A stretch of 48,225 bases of DNA, taken from the NCBI GenBank assembly GCA_947455515.1, contig CANGOF010000009.1, positions 1-48,225 of the forward strand. The letters are read 5' to 3'. The notes under the pieces were generated by a model. That model was not told the origin of the DNA, ran no database searches, and saw only the letters and a program-made list of their open reading frames with translations. This document shows, piece by piece, positions 8,840 through 16,576 of this stretch; the stretch's first letter is position 1, and the number at the start of each line of letters is the position of its first letter. Origin of the DNA: Flavobacteriia bacterium (lineage in GTDB: Bacteria > Bacteroidota > Bacteroidia > Flavobacteriales_D > Crocinitomicaceae). The position numbers and the translations under genes are program-made.

Positions 8840-11800
8840 ATGGATAAATTCATAAAAAACCTCATCGGATTCTCTTTAAAGAATAAAAGTTTTGTGCTTT
8901 TTCTTTTAGGAATATTAATTGTATCTGGAATAGTAAGTCTTAAAAATACTCCTATAGAGGCTTTTCCCGATGTTACGAATACCCAAATTATTATTGTAAC
9001 GGAATGGAAAGGAAGAAGTGCGGAAGAAATTGAACGCTTTGTTACCCGACCAATAGAAGTCGCTATGAACTCGGTTCAACGTAAGACAAATTTACGCTCC
9101 ATTACCATGTTCGGACTCTCCATAACGAAAATCATTTTTGAGGATGACGTTCAAGATTTTGAAGCCAGACAACAAGTTAATAATCAACTTCGCTCCGTTA
9201 AACTACCTGAAAACGCTGAACCTGTAGTTCAGCCACCATATGGACCAACAGGGGAAATTTTTAGATATTATTTGAATGCTAAAAATAGAACTACTACGGA
9301 TTTGTTGACTATTCAAAACTGGGTAATTGACCGACAAATGCGTACCGTTCCAGGTGTTGCAGACGTAGTATCTTTTGGTGGGCAAGAAAAAATATTTGAG
9401 ATACAACCTCAGCCTTCCCAATTAATCAAATACAACATTACTCCTGCTGAATTATACGAAGCGGTTACAAAAAGTAACATGAACGTGGGTGGAGATGTGA
9501 TGGTGAAAAATGGACAAGCATTTGTTGTAAGAGGTGTTGGACTCTTAAAAACTACAGAAGATATTCAGGATATTTTGGTAGATAATTTTGAAGGCACTCC
9601 TATCCTTGTTCGTCATCTTGCCGAAGTAGTTGAAACGGGTATGCCTCGCGTTGGACAAGTTGGATTAGACAAAAACGACGACGTTGTTGAAGGAATTATT
9701 GTGATGCGTAAAGGTGAAAACCCGAGTGAAGTTCTAAAAAGAGTGAAAGAAAAAATCACTGAACTTAACGAAGAAGTGTTACCATTTGATGTGAAAATGG
9801 TTACTTTCTATGACCGTGATAATTTGATGACGTATTGTACGGAGACAGTTACCCATAACCTCATCGAAGGAATCGTATTTGTAACCATTATTGTATTGCT
9901 TTTCCTAGCAGATTTGAGAACGACTTTAATTGTAGCTTTAATTATCCCACTTGCACTATTGTTTGCATTCATTTGTTTACGTATAATGGGAATGAGTGCG
10001 AACTTACTTTCCCTTGGAGCAATTGACTTTGGGATTCTGATTGACGGTGCCGTCGTCATGGTGGAAGGGCTTTTTGTCGCCCTAGACCACATGGCGCATA
10101 AACATGGCATGGAGAGGTTTAATAAACTTTCCAAAAAAGGATTGATAAAAAAGACTTCTTCTGATATGGGTAAATCACTGCTTTTTTCTCAATTAATTAT
10201 TTTAATCGCCTTAGTTCCAATCTTCTCTTTTCAAAAAGTAGAAGGTAAAATGTTTACCCCTCTTGCATATACGCTTGGATTCGCGTTATTAGGAGCCTTA
10301 ATTCTTACTTTAACATTGGTACCACTATTGGTTTCTATGTTAATGAAAAAGAACGTGAAAGAGCGAAATAATCCTTTTGTAAATGCAATCAATAATTTCT
10401 TTGGAAAGGCTTCCGAATGGTCCTTTAAAAACAAAGGAAAAGCCATGGTTGCTGCTTTAATGATTTTAGTTTCTGTACTCTACTCTACCAAATGGTTGGG
10501 TACTGAGTTTTTACCAACATTGAACGAAGGAGCTTTATGGGTAGAAGCGAAAATGCCGATGAGTATGTCGCTCAATAAAACCCAAGAAAAAGTACATGTG
10601 CTTCGTAAAGAACTTGCAAGTTTCCCTGAAGTGAATGGAGTGCTTTCTCAGATTGGTCGTTCAAACGATGGAACGGATCCAAGTGGATTCTACTATGTAC
10701 AAATGCAAGTAAATCTTAAACCACTCAAAGAATGGAAAAGAGGTTTGAAAGTAGATGAACTTATCGTTGAGATGGACCGCAAAATGAAAAAACATGTGGG
10801 AATTAATTTCAACTATTCGCAACCAATTATTGATAACGTTGCGGAAGCTGTTGCAGGGATGAATGCAAATAATGCAGTTAAAATTTTTGGTCCAGATTTA
10901 AAAGTTTTGGATAGCCTTTCTAACCTTGTAGCGAAAGCAATCAAACCTGTATCCGGCGTGAAAGATGCAGGTATTTTGAAAAATGTTGGGCAACCAGAAG
11001 TTCAAATTATCCTCAATCAAAGCAAGATGGCATTGTATGGTGTTTCTGTGAAAGATGCACAAATGGCAGTTGAACTTAGTATTGGTGGTAAAACAGCAAC
11101 TGAAAAATACGAAGGAGAATATAAATTTGATGTCCGTATTCGTTACCCTGAAAAATTCAGAGAAAATGAAGAAGAATTTGGAAGAATTTTAGTTCCAACC
11201 ATCCATGGCGAACAAGTACCATTGAGTTTAATTTCGGACATTCAAAAAGTTACTGGTCCTGCGTTTATTTATAGAGATAATAACAAACGTTTTATTGGTA
11301 TAAAGTTTTCAGTTCGTGAGCGCGACTTAGGTAGTACGATTGCAGATGCGCAAAAACAAGTAGATAAAATTCATTTACCGAAAAACTACTCTATTGTTTG
11401 GACAGGTGAATTTGAAAATCAAGTGCGTGCAATGGGTCGTTTAGGAGAAGTAGTTCCACTCTCATTCATTGCAATTTTCATTTTACTTTACATCCTTTTT
11501 GGTAATTTCAAAGATGCAGGATTAGTATTGTTAAATGTTCCTTTTGCGATTGTTGGAGGAATATTAGCACTTCATCTAACCGGTGTTAACTTCGGAATAT
11601 CTGTCGGTGTTGGTTTCATCGCTTTATTTGGTATTGTTATTCAAAATGGAGCGATATTAATTTCTGTATTCAAGAAAAATCAAACAGAAAAAATGCCTTT
11701 AGAGCAAGCTGTTTTGGAAGGTGTTAAATCCCGTGTTCGACCTGTAGTTATGACTGCGATGATGGCTGCAATTGGATTACTTCCAGCAGCACTTTCAACT

Positions 11801-11980
11801 GGAATAGGTTCGGAAAGTCAACGTCCATTAGCTATAGTCGTTATTGGAGGATTTATTACTGCAACCTTATTGACTTTACTTATTTTCCCTAACATCTATT
11901 ACTGGGCGAACATTAAATCATATAATAAAAAATTAAAAGAATCTAAAAACAATCCATATTCAAACCAATTAGAGGAATGA
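8840..11980 (+). CDS. Heavy-metal efflux RND pump (CusA/CzcA family)
   Basis: This is the inner-membrane proton-driven pump of the HME-RND family, 1046 residues, which is full length. The heavy-metal signature is present in TM4: D396-F-G, then D402-G-A and E409. This is the same D-x5-D-x6-E spacing as the proton-relay residues of CzcA. The N-terminus has the usual first helix followed by IEAFPDVTN, and the two large periplasmic loops and the second helix bundle are intact. The family exports Co/Zn/Cd/Ni (CzcA-like) or Cu/Ag (CusA-like), and I cannot separate these from the sequence. The last four bases overlap the start of the channel gene (ATGA), so the two are translationally coupled. Confidence 0.93.
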   Translation: MDKFIKNLIGFSLKNKSFVLFLLGILIVSGIVSLKNTPIEAFPDVTNTQIIIVTEWKGRSAEEIERFVTRPIEVAMNSVQRKTNLRSITMFGLSITKIIFEDDVQDFEARQQVNNQLRSVKLPENAEPVVQPPYGPTGEIFRYYLNAKNRTTTDLLTIQNWVIDRQMRTVPGVADVVSFGGQEKIFEIQPQPSQLIKYNITPAELYEAVTKSNMNVGGDVMVKNGQAFVVRGVGLLKTTEDIQDILVDNFEGTPILVRHLAEVVETGMPRVGQVGLDKNDDVVEGIIVMRKGENPSEVLKRVKEKITELNEEVLPFDVKMVTFYDRDNLMTYCTETVTHNLIEGIVFVTIIVLLFLADLRTTLIVALIIPLALLFAFICLRIMGMSANLLSLGAIDFGILIDGAVVMVEGLFVALDHMAHKHGMERFNKLSKKGLIKKTSSDMGKSLLFSQLIILIALVPIFSFQKVEGKMFTPLAYTLGFALLGALILTLTLVPLLVSMLMKKNVKERNNPFVNAINNFFGKASEWSFKNKGKAMVAALMILVSVLYSTKWLGTEFLPTLNEGALWVEAKMPMSMSLNKTQEKVHVLRKELASFPEVNGVLSQIGRSNDGTDPSGFYYVQMQVNLKPLKEWKRGLKVDELIVEMDRKMKKHVGINFNYSQPIIDNVAEAVAGMNANNAVKIFGPDLKVLDSLSNLVAKAIKPVSGVKDAGILKNVGQPEVQIILNQSKMALYGVSVKDAQMAVELSIGGKTATEKYEGEYKFDVRIRYPEKFRENEEEFGRILVPTIHGEQVPLSLISDIQKVTGPAFIYRDNNKRFIGIKFSVRERDLGSTIADAQKQVDKIHLPKNYSIVWTGEFENQVRAMGRLGEVVPLSFIAIFILLYILFGNFKDAGLVLLNVPFAIVGGILALHLTGVNFGISVGVGFIALFGIVIQNGAILISVFKKNQTEKMPLEQAVLEGVKSRVRPVVMTAMMAAIGLLPAALSTGIGSESQRPLAIVVIGGFITATLLTLLIFPNIYYWANIKSYNKKLKESKNNPYSNQLEE

Positions 11981-13227
11981 AAAAAAATATTCTATTTATC
12001 ATCTTAATTAGCTGTTTTGGTTTAATAAATGCACAGGTAAACCAGAAAGTTAAACTGACTTTTGCAGATGGGAAAAATCGCCTACTTGCAGAAAATTTAA
12101 AATTACTGGCTTCTTACTATAATATCGAATTAGCAGAAGCAGAAATCGAACAGGCAAGACTTTGGAACAATCCCTATTTTGTATGGAATTCGGAGATGTA
12201 TAGTATGGCTCAAAACCGATATTTCAACGCAAACAATCAAGTATTGGTTCAAGTTGAATATGTTTTTTCTGTGTCTGGAAAACGTATCAATGCTATCAAA
12301 CAAGCCAATCTAAGTAAAGAAATCGCTACACTTGCGTTCAATGATGTGATTAGAGGGTTAATTTCTGAATATAGTAACACGTATTATTCGCTAAATGCCT
12401 TGCAGGAAAAAGAAGAAATCTACCAACGTTCTATTTCTCAATTTAAAGATGTTATTGAATTAAGTGAGTTAAAATTAAAACTTGGAGTTAGTTCTGAAAA
12501 TGATGTTATCCGACTAAAAACAGAGTATCTTTCTTTAAATTCAACATTGAATGCAATCAAGAACGAGCGATTACAAGTAGAGGCATCTCTAAAAACAATG
12601 CTTAATTTCAATGTAAATACCTCCATCGAAACTCAAAAAATCAATTATACCATTGGAAATGGAATCAATGTTGGATTATTAATTGATTCTGCAAAAGTAA
12701 ACCGTCCGGACTTGCGTATCGCTGAGAAAAACATTACATTAAATGAATTGGTTTATAAAGGCCAACGTAAATTAGCCATTCCCGACTTGAAATTAGGATA
12801 TCAGCCAATCGATAAGGGATCCAACTATGTTCGTCCATACTCAGGAATGGTCTTTGAAATGAGCTTGCCAATTTTCAATAGAAATCAAGGTAACATTGCT
12901 GCATCTAAAGTGAATATTCAACAAAGCAAATATGCATTTGAATATGCCACAAAAGAATTAGAAAATGAAGTAAGTGCAGCATATTTCAATTTAATAAATG
13001 TGAAAAATACACATGCACAATTTACGGAGGAAATGCTGCAAAAAATGGAAGATTTATCTGTAAATGCGAAAGCAAACTACGAAAAAAGAAACATTTCATT
13101 GATTGAATACATTGATCACCAACGTGCTTTCTTAGAAAATAAAACGAATTGGATTGATGCTAACGCACAATTCTACCAGAGTATTAACAACATCCATTTT
13201 ATCGTGGGTAAAGAAATTGGATTTTAA
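11977..13227 (+). CDS. TolC/CzcC-like outer-membrane efflux channel
   Basis: This is an outer-membrane efflux protein of the OEP/TolC family, 416 residues, completing the tripartite metal exporter. A signal peptide (MKKNILFIILISCFGLINAQ) is followed by long helical repeats typical of the trimeric channel, such as LAEAEIEQARLWNNPYF and, in the second repeat, ISLIEYIDHQRAFLENKTNW. Both family repeats are present. It overlaps the pump gene by four bases and ends two bases before the next start codon, so the set adaptor-pump-channel-barrel is one tight unit. Confidence 0.9.
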   Translation: MKKNILFIILISCFGLINAQVNQKVKLTFADGKNRLLAENLKLLASYYNIELAEAEIEQARLWNNPYFVWNSEMYSMAQNRYFNANNQVLVQVEYVFSVSGKRINAIKQANLSKEIATLAFNDVIRGLISEYSNTYYSLNALQEKEEIYQRSISQFKDVIELSELKLKLGVSSENDVIRLKTEYLSLNSTLNAIKNERLQVEASLKTMLNFNVNTSIETQKINYTIGNGINVGLLIDSAKVNRPDLRIAEKNITLNELVYKGQRKLAIPDLKLGYQPIDKGSNYVRPYSGMVFEMSLPIFNRNQGNIAASKVNIQQSKYAFEYATKELENEVSAAYFNLINVKNTHAQFTEEMLQKMEDLSVNAKANYEKRNISLIEYIDHQRAFLENKTNWIDANAQFYQSINNIHFIVGKEIGF

Positions 13228-13228
13228 G

Positions 13229-13930
13229 ATGAAAAAATTACTACTATTTTGTTTGCTAATTTTCTTCGGGACGAAAGCATTTACTCAATTCAAAGCACCA
13301 ACAAGTTTAGTGACAAAAACGCACATTTTCGAGCGAAAAGTATTGGTAGGAATAACATTTAATAGTTCCTGGTCGAATTTTACGGATTGTAAAGATTCAT
13401 CTTTTTATCGTCCTAGCTTAGGTGGAGGATTCAGAGCGGAATACTATTTCAAACCATATTTAGGTATTTCTATTGGAGCAAGTATTCAACAACGTGGAAT
13501 GGGAATTTATACTCCAGACTTAGATAATTCGATTGGCAATCCAGATTCAACTGGCCGTTTACGTTATCGTATGACCACCTTTGATTTCCCTGTACAACTA
13601 ATTTATAGACATCCGAAAGATATATTACCAAACACGCGTTTATCTTTGGGTATAGGTATGGACTTTAACATCATTCACAATGCGTCTCGAATATGGAAAA
13701 GTATTGATGATGGATTCCATCGACCAGTATCATTGACACAATACTATCAAAAATTCGACATCCCATTAAGAGCAGGTGTTGGATTAGACTGCGCCGTTGG
13801 ACATGGTTCATTATTTAAAGTACAATTTTACGGGGAAATGAGCAACAAAAAGCTTTTCACGAATCCATTAACCCATAATCAATCCAATCAGCAAATTTTA
13901 CTCGGAATTGATCTTTCGGTGTTGTTTTAA
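13229..13930 (+). CDS. Outer-membrane beta-barrel protein downstream of the metal efflux operon
   Basis: This is a predicted 233-residue barrel. I chose the ATG at 13229 because it gives a signal peptide (MKKLLLFCLLIFFGTKAFTQ) and lies one base after the channel gene's stop. An upstream in-frame start would overlap the channel gene by about 70 bases and destroy the signal peptide. The body shows alternating strands with glycines and aromatic residues (GGGFRAEYYFKPYLGISIGAS) and ends IDLSVLF, as expected for BAM-inserted proteins. It resembles the PorT/OmpW-like small barrels widespread in Bacteroidota, but no specific function can be read. The position implies co-expression with metal efflux. 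Confidence 0.7.
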   Translation: MKKLLLFCLLIFFGTKAFTQFKAPTSLVTKTHIFERKVLVGITFNSSWSNFTDCKDSSFYRPSLGGGFRAEYYFKPYLGISIGASIQQRGMGIYTPDLDNSIGNPDSTGRLRYRMTTFDFPVQLIYRHPKDILPNTRLSLGIGMDFNIIHNASRIWKSIDDGFHRPVSLTQYYQKFDIPLRAGVGLDCAVGHGSLFKVQFYGEMSNKKLFTNPLTHNQSNQQILLGIDLSVLF

Positions 13931-13939
13931 AAAAAGAAT

Positions 13940-13957
13940 GTACTTTTGTAGGTACAA
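13940..13957 (+). promoter_or_regulatory. TAnnTTTG promoter box inside a short palindrome
   Basis: TACTTTTG (13941-13948) fits the Bacteroidota -7 consensus TAnnTTTG, with a TTG at 13922-13924 as a weak -33 element. The box lies inside an inverted repeat, TGTAC (13940-13944) and GTACA (13953-13957), so a dimeric regulator could cover it. The downstream ATG is at 13966. Confidence 0.5.
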
Positions 13958-13965
13958 AAACACCA

Positions 13966-14280
13966 ATGAAACTAAAGCAATACATACTAATCAGTTGTCT
14001 CTTCCTTGTGCTTTGTACAAAATTAGTCTCCGTTTATGAAACGTTGTTTAAAGACTCGAAAATTGAATTATCGCTTGAATTAGATGAAGAAGATTCTTCA
14101 GACGAAGAAGATTCCGAAAAAGAAACATCCGAAAAAGAATTATACATCAACTTTTACCAAATATCCAATACGGAACTTGCCGATGTAAGTTCAATATCAA
14201 AATCAAAAATTGGTTATTATACGCATCGATATATAGAACCAATACTCGACACCTTATCTCCTCCACCTGACTTAGTTTAA
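13966..14280 (+). CDS. Small acidic exported/anchored protein, unknown function
   Basis: This is a 104-residue protein that I do not recognise. It has a short hydrophobic N-terminus (residues 5-17, containing C11 and C17) that may be a signal anchor or signal peptide. A strongly acidic low-complexity stretch at residues 39-58 (DEEDSSDEEDSEKE) is followed by a more ordinary segment with Tyr and Ile, and the tail ends SPPPDLV. Acidic tracts of this kind can bind divalent metal, but that is speculation. It has its own promoter box inside a palindrome and is followed by a terminator-like hairpin, so it may be transcribed separately from the metal efflux operon upstream and the SulP-carbonic anhydrase gene downstream. 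Confidence 0.6.
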   Translation: MKLKQYILISCLFLVLCTKLVSVYETLFKDSKIELSLELDEEDSSDEEDSEKETSEKELYINFYQISNTELADVSSISKSKIGYYTHRYIEPILDTLSPPPDLV

Positions 14281-14291
14281 ATATAGAAAAC

Positions 14292-14319
14292 AAATCGATT
14301 TATCGGTAATCGATTTTTT
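14292..14319 (+). terminator. Intrinsic terminator-like hairpin
   Basis: AAATCGATT (14292-14300), a 7-base loop, and AATCGATTT (14308-14316) form a perfect 9-bp stem, followed directly by a T run to 14319. It lies 11 bases after the stop of the acidic protein gene and 23 bases before the SulP-carbonic anhydrase start. It therefore either ends the upstream transcript or attenuates read-through into the transporter. Confidence 0.65.
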
Positions 14320-14342
14320 ATTTCAATTTAAACTATTCCAAA

Positions 14343-16505
14343 ATGATTCTATATTCCAATTTTAAAAAAGACCTTCCTGCGGGTTTAGTCGTTTTTCTTG
14401 TCGCACTCCCCTTATGTATCGGAGTAGCATTAGCCAGTGGTACTTCTCCAATGTCAGGAGTTCTTTCTGGAATTATTGGCGGTATCGTAGTAGGTATTAT
14501 TAGCCGTTCACACATAAGTGTTAGTGGACCCGCAGCAGGCTTAACTGCCGTAGTTGCTTCTGCCATTCATCAATTGGGAGATTTTCAAACTTTTTTGATG
14601 TGCGTAGTCATCGCTGGTATTTTTCAAATTATTAGTGCTTATTTAAGAGGTGGATTTGTTGCTAACTACATTCCATCCAACGTAATCTCAGGCTTAATTG
14701 CATCAATAGGTATTATCTTAATTTTAAAACAAATTCCTCACGCATTTGGGTATGATGGAATTGCAGAGGAAGATTTTTCATTCATTCAATCCGATCATAA
14801 AAATACATTTACAGAATTGTTTGAAATATTAAATTACTTCTCTTATGGAGCTATTGTAATTAGTATTTTATCCATTCTTATTATTGTTTTATGGAAAAAG
14901 ATTACAATTAATTGGCTTAAAATCATCCCTTCATCTATCATTGTCGTTATTTTAGGAGTTGGTCTAAATCACTTTTTTAAAGTATACTTTCCATTTTTAA
15001 CCATACATAACGACCATTTAGTGTCTATCCCCAAAATTGATAGTCTAAATTCTGTTTTTACTTATCCAACTATTGAATCATTAGCGAATAAAGATGTTTG
15101 GATTATCGGTTTCAGTATTTTCATTATCGCTTCGTTGGAGTCATTACTTAATTTAGAAGCAGTGTCTAAAATCGATCGACACCATCGTAAAGTTTCTCCT
15201 AATAAAGAATTACTCGCTCAAGGATATGGAAACTTAATTGCAGGATTAATCGGAGGTATTCCTATCACTTCGGTGATTGTTCGTAGTTCCGTAAATAATG
15301 ATGCAGGAGCAAAATCCAAAATATCTACCATTTTTCATGGAGTTCTTTTGATACTAAGTATTCTTCTACTAACACCTATACTCAATCAAATTCCATTAGC
15401 TTCTTTAGCTGCAATATTAATAATCACAGGGTATAAATTAGTAAATCCTAATGTCTTCATTGAAAAATATAAAAAAGGCTGGAATCAATTTATACCATTT
15501 TTCATAACCATTGTTGCCATTTTTTTCTCAGACTTATTAGTTGGAACCCTAATTGGATTAGCAGTAAGTATCCTTTTCATTCTAAAGAGTAACTTAAAAA
15601 ATCCGTTCAAAATAAAAACGGAAAAAATGAATGTGAAAGAAACGATTACCATCGAACTTCCAAACCAAGTTTCTTTCTTAAACAAGGCTTCTATCAAAAA
15701 CACCTTGTGGAAGTTACCAAAAAACTCAAATGTAATCATTGAAGCCAAAAACAGTGATTTTATTGATGAGGATATTTTGGAAATATTTAAAACATTCAAA
15801 AAAACCATTGCTGTAGAAAATAATATCTCTTTGAATATCTATGGGTTTAAACAAAAATTTAAAATTGAAGATCAAATTCAATTCAGTAATGTTATTGATA
15901 AAGAAGAACAAGAAAACTTAACTTCTCATGAAATTTTAGAGATTTTAGTCAAGGGAAATAAACGTTTCGCAGAAGGTGAATTTTCGGAAAAATATTTAAA
16001 CGAACAGGTCCTTGCAACTTCACATCATCAAAACCCAATTGCTGTTATAGTATCTTGTATCGACTCAAGAACGAGTCCAGAATTAGTGTTCGACCTTGGG
16101 ATTGGAGATTTAATTTCAATTCGTATCGCTGGAAACATTATCAATAAAGAAATAATAGAAAGTATTGAATTTGCTTGCCAAAAAATTGGAACTAAATTAA
16201 TTGTGGTACTTGGACATTCCAACTGTGGAGCTGTAACTTTTGCGATAAATTCTGGAGCGGAGCAATACGCTACAATAACCTCAAAAATCCAAAGCTCTAT
16301 TGAAATTTGTGGTTGTAACGCCGAAAAATTGGAGGAAGATCCTGAATTATTAGATAAAGTAATTAAACTAAATACAAATAATTCTATTACCGAAATTTTG
16401 CTGAACAGCTCTTATTTAAAACAGGAAATTGAAACACAAAATCTAACAATTGTATCTGGATTTTACGATACTAGGAATGGCTTGGTAGAATTTGTAGAAT
16501 TTTGA
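14343..16505 (+). CDS. SulP transporter fused to STAS and beta-carbonic anhydrase
   Basis: This is a single 720-residue protein joining three parts. Residues 1 to about 420 are a SulP transport domain (SGPAAGL motif, GNLIAGLIGGIPITS). Residues about 430-510 form a STAS-like domain. Residues about 530-720 are a beta-class carbonic anhydrase. The enzyme's zinc site is intact: C572 and D574-R576 in CIDSR, H625 and C628 in GHSNCG. SulP-carbonic anhydrase fusions are known in bacteria and are taken as bicarbonate transporters that couple uptake to CO2/HCO3- interconversion on the cytoplasmic side. Together with dabAB and the first SulP gene it makes this a carbon-acquisition region. The gene is preceded by a terminator-like hairpin and faces the ABC-F gene across a palindrome. 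Confidence 0.93.
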   Translation: MILYSNFKKDLPAGLVVFLVALPLCIGVALASGTSPMSGVLSGIIGGIVVGIISRSHISVSGPAAGLTAVVASAIHQLGDFQTFLMCVVIAGIFQIISAYLRGGFVANYIPSNVISGLIASIGIILILKQIPHAFGYDGIAEEDFSFIQSDHKNTFTELFEILNYFSYGAIVISILSILIIVLWKKITINWLKIIPSSIIVVILGVGLNHFFKVYFPFLTIHNDHLVSIPKIDSLNSVFTYPTIESLANKDVWIIGFSIFIIASLESLLNLEAVSKIDRHHRKVSPNKELLAQGYGNLIAGLIGGIPITSVIVRSSVNNDAGAKSKISTIFHGVLLILSILLLTPILNQIPLASLAAILIITGYKLVNPNVFIEKYKKGWNQFIPFFITIVAIFFSDLLVGTLIGLAVSILFILKSNLKNPFKIKTEKMNVKETITIELPNQVSFLNKASIKNTLWKLPKNSNVIIEAKNSDFIDEDILEIFKTFKKTIAVENNISLNIYGFKQKFKIEDQIQFSNVIDKEEQENLTSHEILEILVKGNKRFAEGEFSEKYLNEQVLATSHHQNPIAVIVSCIDSRTSPELVFDLGIGDLISIRIAGNIINKEIIESIEFACQKIGTKLIVVLGHSNCGAVTFAINSGAEQYATITSKIQSSIEICGCNAEKLEEDPELLDKVIKLNTNNSITEILLNSSYLKQEIETQNLTIVSGFYDTRNGLVEFVEF

Positions 16506-16506
16506 T

Positions 16507-16535
16507 GGGATTGGATGGGATGTGGGATTGGATGG
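16507..16535. repeat. Short direct repeat GGGATTGGATGG x2
   Basis: GGGATTGGATGG occurs at 16507-16518 and again at 16524-16535, 17 bases apart. The repeats fill the gap between the SulP-carbonic anhydrase stop and the GC-rich palindrome. This G-rich strand is unlike the surrounding AT-rich DNA. Confidence 0.7.
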
Positions 16536-16576
16536 CATTGTGGGCCGCGATGCGTCGCGGCCCTACAATGCATCCA
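16529..16576. repeat. GC-rich 48-bp imperfect palindrome between convergent genes
   Basis: The core GGGCCGCGA (16542-16550), TGCG loop, TCGCGGCCC (16555-16563) is a perfect 9-bp GC-rich stem. The arms continue outward as TGGATGGCATTGT (16529-16541) and TACAATGCATCCA (16564-16576), which pair except for one extra G on the left and one extra A on the right. The right arm contains the stop and last codons (Met-Asp-Ala-Leu) of the ABC-F gene. It looks like a REP-type mobile palindrome and would also work as a bidirectional transcription barrier for the two convergent genes. Confidence 0.75.

Noticed and set aside
9808-10134. Open frame of 108 codons opposite the RND pump
   Set aside because: It is a shadow of the pump gene with unnatural composition and no start context.
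13154-13228. Upstream start for the barrel protein gene
   Set aside because: It overlaps the channel gene by about 70 bases and puts 25 residues before a perfect signal peptide.
14292-14319. AAATCGATT/AATCGATTT as an operator
   Set aside because: The T run straight after the stem and its place after a stop codon fit a terminator better, though a dual role is possible.
15485-15808. Open frame of 107 codons opposite the SulP-carbonic anhydrase gene
   Set aside because: It is antisense to conserved SulP and STAS codons, and the translation has no family features.
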